From positions 310,001 to 374,000 of the forward strand of contig CAWJCL010000001.1 of the NCBI GenBank assembly GCA_963841425.1: DNA of 64,000 nucleotides, given 5' to 3'. The position numbers and the translations under genes were made by a program. Shown here piece after piece: positions 8,204 to 15,646 of this stretch; the stretch's first letter is position 1; each line of letters begins with the position of its first letter. Source of the DNA: DATEOR01 sp963841425. Lineage in GTDB: Bacteria; Actinomycetota; Thermoleophilia; Gaiellales; Gaiellaceae. Under the pieces are notes generated by a model. The model was given only the letters and a program-made list of their open reading frames with translations, was not told the DNA's origin and did no database searches.

Positions 8204-8854
8204 AGGCCTGACACTCTCGGCGGCGGCGGGTGCATACTGCGGGCGCCCTGTGGGCCGGTAGACCTGGATCGTTACGCCCTTCGAGTCAGCTCGCGAGTCG
8301 ACCAGGTCCAGCGCAATGTCCGGGCCGGCGTCGGGGAACAGCCGCGCGCCCTGACCGAGGACCACGGGGACGACGAGCAGGTTGATCTCGTCGACGAGGT
8401 CGTTGTCGAGCAGCCATCGGATCAGGGTACCGCTGCCGTGCACCTGCAGCTCACCGGCCGGCTCGGCTTTCAGCTCGCCGATAGCAACCGCGAGGTCACC
8501 GGAGAGGAGGGTCGTGTTCGCCCAGCGCGGTTCGGTGAGCGTGGTCGATGCGAGGTACTTCGGCTTCGTGTTCAAAGCAGCTGCGATCTGGTGGTTGCCC
8601 GGATCTTCCGCCGCGGCGCGAGCCCGTTCCTCTGCGCCCCAGTAGCCGGCGAAGAGCTCGTAGGTCCTCCGGCCGAACAGGAACGCGTCGGCGCGCTGGT
8701 AGGTCTGGTCGATGAACGTCATGGTCTCGTCGTCGAACACCCCCATGGCCCATCCGCCGCGCTCGAATCCCTTCCTGCGGTCCTCATCCGACGCGGCGCC
8801 GTTTCCCTGCATCACGCCATCGACGGTGACCTGCGTCATGGTCGTCAGTTTCAT
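8201..8854 (-). CDS. Dihydrofolate reductase-family protein (RibD C-terminal-like)
   Basis: The 217-residue protein belongs to the RibD_C/DHFR superfamily of NADPH-dependent reductases. FGRRTYELFAGYW near residue 60, LQVHGSGTLIRWLLDNDLVDEINLLVVPVVLGQG near 145 and the N-terminal TVDGVM support this. These stand-alone proteins are common in soil actinobacteria and their substrates are mostly unknown. Unlike most genes here it has a Shine-Dalgarno-like AAAGGA upstream of the ATG. It interrupts the space between ppdK and ppsR. No partner gene suggests a pathway. Confidence 0.83.
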   Translation of the reverse strand: MKLTTMTQVTVDGVMQGNGAASDEDRRKGFERGGWAMGVFDDETMTFIDQTYQRADAFLFGRRTYELFAGYWGAEERARAAAEDPGNHQIAAALNTKPKYLASTTLTEPRWANTTLLSGDLAVAIGELKAEPAGELQVHGSGTLIRWLLDNDLVDEINLLVVPVVLGQGARLFPDAGPDIALDLVDSRADSKGVTIQVYRPTGRPQYAPAAAESVRP

Positions 8855-8915
8855 GGGCTCGTCCTTTCTCTCATGGTGGTCTTTCTACGACCGCGCCGAA
8901 TGAGTGAGACGCAGC

Positions 8916-8950
8916 GTCGGCGGGCATCACGCCGGCGTCGAATCGCCGAC
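8916..8950 (-). terminator. GC-rich hairpin after the ppsR operon
   Basis: GTCGGCG (8916-8922) and CGCCGAC (8944-8950) are complementary, with a smaller GGC/GCC hairpin inside. It lies just after the stop of the 53-residue membrane protein gene. There is no T-tract, so it would be at best a weak or factor-dependent end point. Confidence 0.3.
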
Positions 8951-8954
8951 ACCC

Positions 8955-9116
8955 CTAGGCGGCCTGCTCCATATTTCGCCGCTCCGCCAGCCAGGAGATG
9001 AGCCGGATCCCCATCCAGACCGGCGTCAAGAGAACGTAGAAGACGAAGAGGCCGAGCGCGAGCAGAAACATCCAGAACGGCCAGTAGTAGAACGGGATCT
9101 TCGGCTTCGCGCTCAT
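8955..9116 (-). CDS. 53-residue membrane protein coupled to ppsR
   Basis: The frame reads MSAKPKIPFYYWPFWMFLL, then ALGLFVFYVLLTPVWMG, and ends AERRNMEQAA. It has one or two hydrophobic segments rich in tryptophan and phenylalanine and a charged cytoplasmic tail. I do not recognise the family. The ATG (9116-9114) overlaps the ppsR stop as ATGA, the same coupling used by annotated gene pairs around it, which supports expression. It is the last gene of recO-glyQ-glyS-ppsR. Confidence 0.6.
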   Translation of the reverse strand: MSAKPKIPFYYWPFWMFLLALGLFVFYVLLTPVWMGIRLISWLAERRNMEQAA

Positions 9117-9946
9117 GCTCGCGCCTTCGCGTTCCCCTCGAGGCGCCGCTGCTCGACGAGCCTGATGATGCGCCGCGCGGTCTCCTCGATCGCAAGATTA
9201 GAGACCTCGATGACCGGACAGCCGAGCCGCCGGTGGATCTGCTCGGCGCGCTCGAGCTCCTCGTAGATCTCCGAGAGGTCGGCATAGCGCCGTCTCGCGC
9301 CGCGGAGCCCACGCGCGCGCTCGCTTCGTCTCTCGGCGAGGCTCTCCGCGTCGATCGTCAGGCCTACGATCGTGCGCGGGTCGATCTCTTCGAGCTCGCG
9401 CGGGGGTTCGACTCCGGGGACGATCGGCACGTTGGCCGTCTTGTACCCGAGGTAGCCCAGGTAGATCGAGAGAGGGGTCTTGGAGCTCCGCGATACCCCC
9501 ACGAGGACGATGTCGGCGTCCTTGAGGCCGCCCGGGCCGACGCCGTCGTCGAAGCGCACGGCGAACTCGATCGCCTCGATGCGCTTGAAGTAGCTCGAGT
9601 CGAGGACGGGTTGGCCCCCCGGCATCATCGTCGCCGGCTGGCCCGAGACCCGCGCGACCGCGTCGATCGGCTGGCCTAGGAGGTCGCAGTAGTGGAGCCG
9701 GTAGCGGCGGCAGAGCGTACGCATCGCGTCCCGAAACTCGTTCTCCACGAGCGTGTACATGAGGACGGCGCGCCGCCCGCGCGCCCGGGCGGCAGCGAGC
9801 TGGACGTCGTCCACGCTCATGATGCGCGGGTGGCGGACGATCTCGAACTCCTCGTCCGGGAACTGGCGCTCGACCGCCTCGGCGAACCGTGCCGCCGTCT
9901 CCCCCGTCGAGTCGGAGACGACGTGGATCTCGACGGGCTCGCTCAC
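9113..9946 (-). CDS. ppsR: PPDK/PEP synthase regulatory protein (DUF299 kinase/phosphorylase)
   Basis: DUF299 proteins switch PPDK or PEP synthase off by ADP-dependent threonine phosphorylation and back on by phosphate-dependent dephosphorylation. The 277-residue protein begins VEIHVVSDSTGETAARF, the family signature. It has the P-loop-like GVSRSSKTPLSIYLGYLGYK near residue 150, with IPGVEPP following. The clear partner is ppdK, on the same strand 1.2 kb downstream, whose phosphohistidine loop keeps the target threonine. The GTG start overlaps the glyS stop as GTGA. Confidence 0.95.
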   Translation of the reverse strand: MSEPVEIHVVSDSTGETAARFAEAVERQFPDEEFEIVRHPRIMSVDDVQLAAARARGRRAVLMYTLVENEFRDAMRTLCRRYRLHYCDLLGQPIDAVARVSGQPATMMPGGQPVLDSSYFKRIEAIEFAVRFDDGVGPGGLKDADIVLVGVSRSSKTPLSIYLGYLGYKTANVPIVPGVEPPRELEEIDPRTIVGLTIDAESLAERRSERARGLRGARRRYADLSEIYEELERAEQIHRRLGCPVIEVSNLAIEETARRIIRLVEQRRLEGNAKARA

Positions 9947-11853
9947 CGCGGGATCTGCGCGAGGTCGCCGAGTGCGCCGACGGCGTCGCGCACGTCGAGC
10001 AGGAGCCGGAGGCGGTTGGCGCGCACCTGTGCGTCGTCGGCCATCACGAGCACCTCGTCGAAGAAGCGGTCGACCGGAGCGCGAAGCTCCGCGGCCGCGG
10101 CGAGCGCGCCGTCGAACTCCCGTGCCTCGAGTGCAGCGGTGATCCTCGGAGACGCTCCCGCGACAGCGTCGATCAGCGCGATCTCAGCCTCGTCGGTCGC
10201 CAGCTTGGGGTCGAGCTCCGCGGCTGCGCCGTCCGATTTCCCCGCCAGGCGGTTCGCGCGGTCGTAGGCGACGTAGGCCTGCTCGAACTCCTCGGTGTCG
10301 GCCGAAGCTGCCAGAGCCTCGGAGAGGCGGGCGATCGCGCCGAGCTCGGCGACGCCGCTCGCCCGTGCGGCCCGGACGAACTCGACCGGCACGTCGAGCA
10401 TCCCCTCCAGCCGCTCTTCGACGAACCCGGCGACCTCGCTCGCATCGTCTTTCAGCTCTGCCCCTTGGTCGACGAGCAGCTGGTGTCCGCGCGCCGCGAG
10501 CGCGGCCACGTCGAGCTCGAGGCTGCCCTCCAGCGCGAGCCGGCAGAGCCCGATCGCCGCGCGCCGAAGCCCGTACGGGTCGCGCGACCCGGTCGGCCGC
10601 TGGCCGAGCGCGAACGCGACGGTGAGGCTGTCGATCCTGTCGGCGGCGGCGAGCACGCGCCCGGTCTCCGTCTCGGGCAGCGGGCCGCCGGCCGCGTCCG
10701 GCAGGTAGTGCTCGTCGATTGCGGCGCAGACCGCCTCGGGGAAGCCGGCGAGGCGCGCGTACTCGGCGCCGATATGGCCTTCGAGATCCGGAAACTCGCG
10801 CACGAGCTCCGCGGCCTGGTCGGCCTTGGCGAGCCGAGCGGCCTCCCGGGAGGCATCCCCGCCGCCGAGTGCGTCGACGAGAACCTCCAACCGCGCGACC
10901 TTGTCCCCGTACGTGCCGGCCCCGGCGACGAACGTGATCCGCGCAGCCTCCTCGGCCAGGCGCTCGATGCCCTTGGCGACGTCGCGCTCGAACGTGAAGG
11001 AGGCATCTTCGAGGCGTCCCTCGAGGACGCCCTCGTTCCCGGCGATCACGGTCTCCGGATCACCGCCGTTGGCCACGAACGCGAAGCGGTTGCCGTCGAG
11101 TGGGAAGTAGCGCTGGTGCGACTCCATCGCCGTCTCCACGACGCCGCGCGGAAGCGAAAGGAAGCGCTCGTCGAAGGCGCCCTCGAGCACCGTCGGCCAC
11201 TCGGCCAGGTGCACGACCTCGGCGAGGACTGTCGGGTTCGGCTCGGCGAGGCCGTGCTTTCCGAGGCCCTGCGCGATGGTGTTCAGCCGCGCGTCCGGAT
11301 CCGGCTCGACGTTGGCGGCACGCAGCGATTCGAGGTACTCGCGCGCACTCGGGACCGGCACCTCGCGGTGAGTGAAGCGGTGGCCGTAGGAGGAGCCGCT
11401 GAAGCCCTCGATCGTCCGGTCGTCCAGCTTCGCGCAGAGCCAGCGCACCGGGCGCGCAAAGCGGAGGCCGGAGTCGTCCCAGCGCATCGACTTCGAGAAC
11501 GCAAGCCCGCGGACGACCTCGTTCAACCGCTCGGGGAGCGCGTCGAGGAGCGGCCGGCCGGGCACGAGCACGCCCAAGAAGCCGTCGCGGACCTCGAGGT
11601 CGTCGACTCTCACGCCCTGCTTGCGTGCGAAGCCCTCGGCGGCCTTCTCCCGCAGGTGCTCGGGCGGCCCCTTGACCCATTCGTCCGGCTCCCGCTCGGG
11701 GAGGTCCTCCACGAGGAGCGCGAGCCGGCGCGGGCCGACGAACACACTGCCTTCTCCCAGCTTCGCCAGCTCGGAGCGCAGCTGCGCCTCCGCCTCCGCG
11801 CAGGCCGAGGCAGGCAGCTCTTCACATCCGATCTCAAAGAGCAGGCTGGGCAA
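9943..11853 (-). CDS. glyS: Glycine-tRNA ligase beta subunit
   Basis: This is the beta chain of the alpha2-beta2 glycyl-tRNA synthetase, which binds tRNA. The N-terminus LLFEIGCEELP matches the family start (LLLEIGTEELP). HD-type and DALR-like anticodon-binding regions follow toward the C-terminus (ADRIDSLTVAFALGQRPTGSRDPYGLRR near residue 495). TTG 11853 is chosen because it places this block at residue 4. The coding region overlaps the end of glyQ by 20 bases. The two-subunit enzyme is a useful taxonomic marker, because Mycobacterium and Streptomyces use a single-chain GlyRS. Confidence 0.95.
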   Translation of the reverse strand: MPSLLFEIGCEELPASACAEAEAQLRSELAKLGEGSVFVGPRRLALLVEDLPEREPDEWVKGPPEHLREKAAEGFARKQGVRVDDLEVRDGFLGVLVPGRPLLDALPERLNEVVRGLAFSKSMRWDDSGLRFARPVRWLCAKLDDRTIEGFSGSSYGHRFTHREVPVPSAREYLESLRAANVEPDPDARLNTIAQGLGKHGLAEPNPTVLAEVVHLAEWPTVLEGAFDERFLSLPRGVVETAMESHQRYFPLDGNRFAFVANGGDPETVIAGNEGVLEGRLEDASFTFERDVAKGIERLAEEAARITFVAGAGTYGDKVARLEVLVDALGGGDASREAARLAKADQAAELVREFPDLEGHIGAEYARLAGFPEAVCAAIDEHYLPDAAGGPLPETETGRVLAAADRIDSLTVAFALGQRPTGSRDPYGLRRAAIGLCRLALEGSLELDVAALAARGHQLLVDQGAELKDDASEVAGFVEERLEGMLDVPVEFVRAARASGVAELGAIARLSEALAASADTEEFEQAYVAYDRANRLAGKSDGAAAELDPKLATDEAEIALIDAVAGASPRITAALEAREFDGALAAAAELRAPVDRFFDEVLVMADDAQVRANRLRLLLDVRDAVGALGDLAQIPR

Positions 11854-12697
11854 TCTTCTCCACGTAGAGCTGGGCGACCTTGCGCGCAAGCGTCCGGACC
11901 CGGCCGATGTACGCGGCCCGCTCCGTCACCGAGATGGCGCCGCGCGCGTCCAGCAGGTTGAAGGTGTGGGAGCACTTGAGCACCTGGTCGTAGGCGGGCA
12001 GCGGCAGCTCGCGGTCGAGCAGGAGGCGGCACTCGGTCTCGTGCTCTTCGAAGCGCCTCGTGAGGATGTCGACGGGCGCGACCTCGAAGTTGTAGACCGA
12101 CCACTCGCGCTCGCTCTCGCGATAGACGTCGCCCCACCTGATCCCCGGGGCCCATTCGAGATCGAGCGCCGATCGCTTCCCCTGCAGGAACATCGCCAGC
12201 CGCTCGAGGCCGTAGGTGATCTCCGCGGGGACGAGCTCGATCTCGAGCCCGCCGACCTGCTGGAAGTATGTGAACTGGGTCACCTCCATCCCATCGCACC
12301 AGATCTCCCAGCCAAGGCCCCAGGCGCCGAGCGTCGGCTGCTCCCAGTCGTCCTCGACGAGGCGCACGTCGTGCTTTCTCGTGTCGATGCCGAGGGCCTC
12401 GAGCGAGGCGAAGTACAGATCGAGCACGTCCTCGGGCGCCGGCTTCAGAAGCACCTGGTACTGGAAGTAGTGCTGGAAGCGGAATGGGTTCTCGCCGTAG
12501 CGACCGTCCGTCGGGCGGATCACCGGCTCGACGTAGGCCGTCTTCCACTCGTCCGGGCCCAGCGAACGGAGAAACGTGGCCGGATTCATCGTCCCCGCTG
12601 CCAATTCGGTGTGGTACGGCTGCATGAGGACGCACCCGTAGTCGGCCCAGTAGCGCTCCAGGGAGCCGATCATCTCCTGGTAGTTCGGCGCGCTCAT
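11834..12697 (-). CDS. glyQ: Glycine-tRNA ligase alpha subunit
   Basis: The 287-residue catalytic subunit forms glycyl-adenylate and charges tRNA-Gly together with GlyS. Class II motifs are clear: LMQPYHTELAAGTMNP, PVIRPTDGRYGENPFRFQHYFQYQV, WEIWCDGMEVTQFTYFQQ and the C-terminal CSHTFNLLDARGAISVTER. It starts 4 bases after the recO stop and overlaps the glyS start by 20 bases, so recO-glyQ-glyS-ppsR is one transcription unit. This order is also seen in Firmicutes. Confidence 0.98.
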   Translation of the reverse strand: MSAPNYQEMIGSLERYWADYGCVLMQPYHTELAAGTMNPATFLRSLGPDEWKTAYVEPVIRPTDGRYGENPFRFQHYFQYQVLLKPAPEDVLDLYFASLEALGIDTRKHDVRLVEDDWEQPTLGAWGLGWEIWCDGMEVTQFTYFQQVGGLEIELVPAEITYGLERLAMFLQGKRSALDLEWAPGIRWGDVYRESEREWSVYNFEVAPVDILTRRFEEHETECRLLLDRELPLPAYDQVLKCSHTFNLLDARGAISVTERAAYIGRVRTLARKVAQLYVEKIAQPAL

Positions 12698-12701
12698 GGC
12701 C

Positions 12702-13448
12702 TCACGCCCTCTGCGCGAGCGTCCTCAGGCGGAAGCCGCCGTGGTACTCGTACGACGACTCGATCATGCGCAGGCATTCGCGCAGGCCGCGTGCGGTCAC
12801 GGCGGGAGCGGCTGCCTCCGCCAACGGGCGCTCGAGGAAGCCGCGGACCGCTTCGAAGCCCTCCGCGGACACGGCGAGCGACCCGGAGCCGCATTCTGCG
12901 CAGACGCCTCCTCCGGCCTGTGCCGAGAAGCCGACGAGCGGCTTCTCCTCCCCGCACGCGGCGCACCCGGCGAGATGCGGGAGGTAGCCCGAGAGCCAGA
13001 GGAGCTTCAGCTGGAACGAAAGGACGAGCGGGTCGAGCGCCGGCTGGGCGGGCAGGGCGGCCTCGACGTCGTCGAGGAGGTCGAGAAAGCGCGTCAGCGC
13101 ATTGAAGGCCGGCGCGTTGGCGTCCTGCTCGACAAAGAGCCTGAGCATTGCCTCGAGGCCGATGTGGCCGACCGCCATGCGGTACCCGTCCACCCGCCCG
13201 CGCTCGTGCGAGCGCAGAAGGTCGGCGCCGCGCACAGTGCAGAGCTCCCCCCTCCCCTCGTGCAGCATGAGCTCGACGTGGCTGAAGGGCTCGAGCCGCG
13301 CGCCGAAGCGCGATTTCGTCTTGCGGACGCCCTTCGCGATCGCCCCCACCCGGCCGCGCTCGAGGGTGTAGAGGTGGAGGACGCAATCCGCCTCGGAAAA
13401 ACGGATCGAGCGCAGGACGACGGCCTCCGTCTTGAAGGTTCCGGGCAC
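12702..13448 (-). CDS. recO: DNA repair protein RecO
   Basis: RecO loads RecA on SSB-coated DNA with RecR in the RecFOR pathway. The 248-residue protein has the N-terminal OB-fold (TEAVVLRSIRFSEADCVLHLYT and GAIAKGVRKTKSRFG). A helical domain carries the zinc site CAACGEEKP plus CAECGSG near residues 160-190. The GTG start lies six bases after TAGAGT (13460-13455), a leaderless arrangement. It heads the operon that continues into glyQ and glyS. Confidence 0.93.
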   Translation of the reverse strand: MPGTFKTEAVVLRSIRFSEADCVLHLYTLERGRVGAIAKGVRKTKSRFGARLEPFSHVELMLHEGRGELCTVRGADLLRSHERGRVDGYRMAVGHIGLEAMLRLFVEQDANAPAFNALTRFLDLLDDVEAALPAQPALDPLVLSFQLKLLWLSGYLPHLAGCAACGEEKPLVGFSAQAGGGVCAECGSGSLAVSAEGFEAVRGFLERPLAEAAAPAVTARGLRECLRMIESSYEYHGGFRLRTLAQRA

Positions 13449-13510
13449 GCGCCCACTCTAGCCGCCGTCCCGGTGGAATCCTGGGGTTTCCGGGTACGTT
13501 GAAAGAGAGG

Positions 13511-13762
13511 ATGCCGCGAATCCGAATGTACTCGACGACCTGGTGCGGCTATTGCATCCGTGCGAAGGCACTGCTCGAGCGCCGCGGCCTCGAGTACGAA
13601 GAGATCGTCATGGACGACGACCCGGCCTTCCGGCAGAAGCTGCTCGAGCTGACGGGCCGTTGGACCGTTCCGCAGATCTTCATCGACGAGGTGCCGATCG
13701 GCGGCTATACCGAGCTCTGGTGCCTCGACCGGGACGGCCGCCTCGACGAGCTCGCGGCCTAG
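13511..13762 (+). CDS. grxC: Glutaredoxin (GrxC-like)
   Basis: The 83-residue thioredoxin-fold protein has the active site CGYC in MYSTTWCGYCIRAKALLERRG, the cis-proline loop TVPQIFID and the glutathione-contact GGYTELWCLD. CPYC is the usual GrxC motif, so the proline is replaced by glycine. Actinobacteria often use mycothiol, and CGYC is seen in mycoredoxin-like proteins, so the thiol partner is uncertain. ATG 13511 is preceded by GAGAGG. The stop TAG shares CTAG with the convergent esterase gene. Confidence 0.85.
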   Translation: MPRIRMYSTTWCGYCIRAKALLERRGLEYEEIVMDDDPAFRQKLLELTGRWTVPQIFIDEVPIGGYTELWCLDRDGRLDELAA

Positions 13763-14784
13763 CGGCTCAGCCGCTCCGCCAGGTAGGCGATCCCGAGCGG
13801 ATAGCGGTATTCGATCGCCATGTGCGTGGCGTCGAAGAGCTCGAAGAAGACGTCGGTGATACCGATTTCCGCGAGCGCGCGCCGGAACGCCTCGGCGCCG
13901 AGGTCGAGAAACCATTCGTCCTTCTTGCCCGCATCGATGTAGATCGCCTTGAGCGACCGCAGTGCGTCCTCATGTCTCGGAACCATCCGCACAGGATCCC
14001 AGGCGAGCCAGCGCTCCCAGACCTCGGGGATGAGCTTCGACGTCGCGGGGTCGAATGGGAGCCGGACGGTTCCGTCCTCGTCGGTCGAGTAGGAGGCCGC
14101 CATGCACCACTGGTTGAGGAGCACGTGGTCGGAGTCCTTCGAGAAGGCCGGCCGCGAGCGGAAATCCTCCCAGAAGCGCTCGTAGGAGCCGTCGTACTCG
14201 TCGCGCAGAGCTCGCGCCGCCTGCGGCATCTCGGGCAAGTAGCACGCCTCGAAGAGCGCGTCGCCGGCGTGCGTGGCGAGGCCGCCGAAGACATCCGGCC
14301 GGAGCATCGGCGTGACCATCGCCCCGTAGCCGCCCGAGGACTTCCCGGCGATCCCGCGGTGCTCGGGAGCCGGCAATGTGCGGTAGCGCTCGTCCACCCA
14401 GGGGACGACCTCGTCGCAGAGATAGGTGTGGTATTGCCCAGTGCCGGGCGAGTCGAGGAACTGACTGCCGCCGAGCGACGTCCAGCAGTCGGCGTAGACG
14501 AGGATCGCGGGGGGCACGTCTTCGTCGGCGAACAGGTCGTCGGCGAGCTCGGGGAAGTTCTTGCGGAAGGGGGCACGGTTTCGCCACATGTCGAGCTGGC
14601 CCGTGAGCCCCTGGATCACGTAGATGGACGGATATCGCCGCTCGGCGTCGTCGTCGTAGCCAGCCGGGAGGTGGACGCGAAGTGGGCGCACGCTCGGGTC
14701 GCCGAGGGGATTGCCCTCGAGCACCTTGCTCTCGATCTCCGCTTCGTCGAAGCGGCCGCGCGGCTCGAACGACCACGGCTTCAC
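13759..14784 (-). CDS. Alpha/beta-hydrolase, esterase D-like
   Basis: The 341-residue cytoplasmic protein fits the putative esterase family (esterase D, FrsA and enterochelin-esterase-like). The serine nucleophile sits in GIAGKSSGGYGAMV near residue 153, and the histidine in LFDATHMAIEYRYPLG near residue 322. RVHLPAGYDDDAERRYPSIYVIQG is the usual N-terminal strand. No substrate is implied by neighbours. The GTG start is 7 bases after TAGGAT (14797-14792), whose first three bases are the stop codon of mutM. The 3' end shares CTAG with grxC. Confidence 0.82.
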   Translation of the reverse strand: MKPWSFEPRGRFDEAEIESKVLEGNPLGDPSVRPLRVHLPAGYDDDAERRYPSIYVIQGLTGQLDMWRNRAPFRKNFPELADDLFADEDVPPAILVYADCWTSLGGSQFLDSPGTGQYHTYLCDEVVPWVDERYRTLPAPEHRGIAGKSSGGYGAMVTPMLRPDVFGGLATHAGDALFEACYLPEMPQAARALRDEYDGSYERFWEDFRSRPAFSKDSDHVLLNQWCMAASYSTDEDGTVRLPFDPATSKLIPEVWERWLAWDPVRMVPRHEDALRSLKAIYIDAGKKDEWFLDLGAEAFRRALAEIGITDVFFELFDATHMAIEYRYPLGIAYLAERLSR

Positions 14785-14791
14785 GGCCCCG

Positions 14792-14797
14792 ATCCTA
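14792..14797 (-). promoter_or_regulatory. -10 box of the esterase gene containing the mutM stop codon
   Basis: TAGGAT (14797-14792 on the minus strand) ends seven bases before the GTG at 14784. Its TAG (14797-14795) is the stop codon of mutM, so one triplet serves as stop and as the start of a leaderless -10 element. Confidence 0.45.
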
Positions 14798-15634
14798 GCC
14801 GGGGTGGAGCACTTGGCACCGAGGGCAGTACCACGTGCCTCGCCCGCCGGCGCGCGTCTTCTCGATCGGCGCGCCGCATCGCGGACACGGCTCGCCGGCA
14901 CGGCCGTAGACCTTGAGCTCGTCCTGCATCCGGCCACGGCGCCCTTCGGGATCGCGATAGTCCCGCAGCGTCGCGCCCTGGCGTGCGATCCCCATCTCGA
15001 GTGCGGCGCGGATCGCCTTGCGCAGCCGTGTGATCTCGTCGCCGGCGAGGGAGCCCGCCGGCCGAAGAGGGTGGATTCTCGCGCGCCAGAGCGCCTCGTC
15101 CGCATAGATGTTCCCGATGCCGGCAGCCGCCCGTTGGTCGAGGAGGGCGGCCTTGACGGGCGCGCGGCGGCCCGCGAGCGATTTCGTGAGGACGCGCGTG
15201 GTGAAGCCGCGCTCGAGCGGCTCGCCGCCGAGGCGCCTCGACGCGAAGTAGTCCTCGAGCTCGCCCGGCTCGAGCAGCGCCCACGTTCCGAACCGGCGCA
15301 CATCGCGATAGGCGACGTCCGAGCCGTCGTCTAATCTGACAACGGCACGCCGGTACGGGTCGGCGGCGAAACCGCCTCGTGCCGGGTGCTCGACGTTCCC
15401 CGTCATACGGAGATGGACAAGGAGGTGCCGCCCGCTCTCGAACTCGAAAATCAAATACTTGCCTCGCCGGCCGACTGCGGAGATGCGCTCCCCTTCGAGG
15501 GCGTGGGCGACGGCCTCCGGCGGCTCGGGCCGGGTGAGCCGCGGGTCGACGATCTCGACTCGCTCCAGCCTCCGCCCTTCGAGGCCCGGCGCTAGCTTGG
15601 CGCGGATCGTCTCGACCTCGGGTAGCTCGGGCAC
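14795..15634 (-). CDS. mutM: Formamidopyrimidine-DNA glycosylase
   Basis: This bifunctional glycosylase/AP lyase removes 8-oxoguanine and FaPy lesions. The mature N-terminus PELPEVETIR gives the catalytic proline and glutamate. GRRGKYLIFEF carries the conserved lysine. GIGNIYADEALWRARIHP is the helix-two-turn-helix. The C-terminal zinc finger is CPRCGAPIEKT followed by WYCPRCQ. The length, 279 residues, is normal. It follows the deoB-deoA pair with a gap of 12 bases and probably shares their transcript. Confidence 0.97.
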   Translation of the reverse strand: MPELPEVETIRAKLAPGLEGRRLERVEIVDPRLTRPEPPEAVAHALEGERISAVGRRGKYLIFEFESGRHLLVHLRMTGNVEHPARGGFAADPYRRAVVRLDDGSDVAYRDVRRFGTWALLEPGELEDYFASRRLGGEPLERGFTTRVLTKSLAGRRAPVKAALLDQRAAAGIGNIYADEALWRARIHPLRPAGSLAGDEITRLRKAIRAALEMGIARQGATLRDYRDPEGRRGRMQDELKVYGRAGEPCPRCGAPIEKTRAGGRGTWYCPRCQVLHPG

Positions 15635-15646
15635 CCCGCCTTCCCG

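Noticed and set aside
8081..9001. A 306-codon plus-strand frame after the micro-ORF
   Set aside because: It is opposite the DHFR-like gene, crosses a terminator and shows no homology.
9889..11961. A 690-codon plus-strand frame opposite glyS
   Set aside because: It is antisense to a clear glyS, with no recognisable domain and only GC-driven openness.
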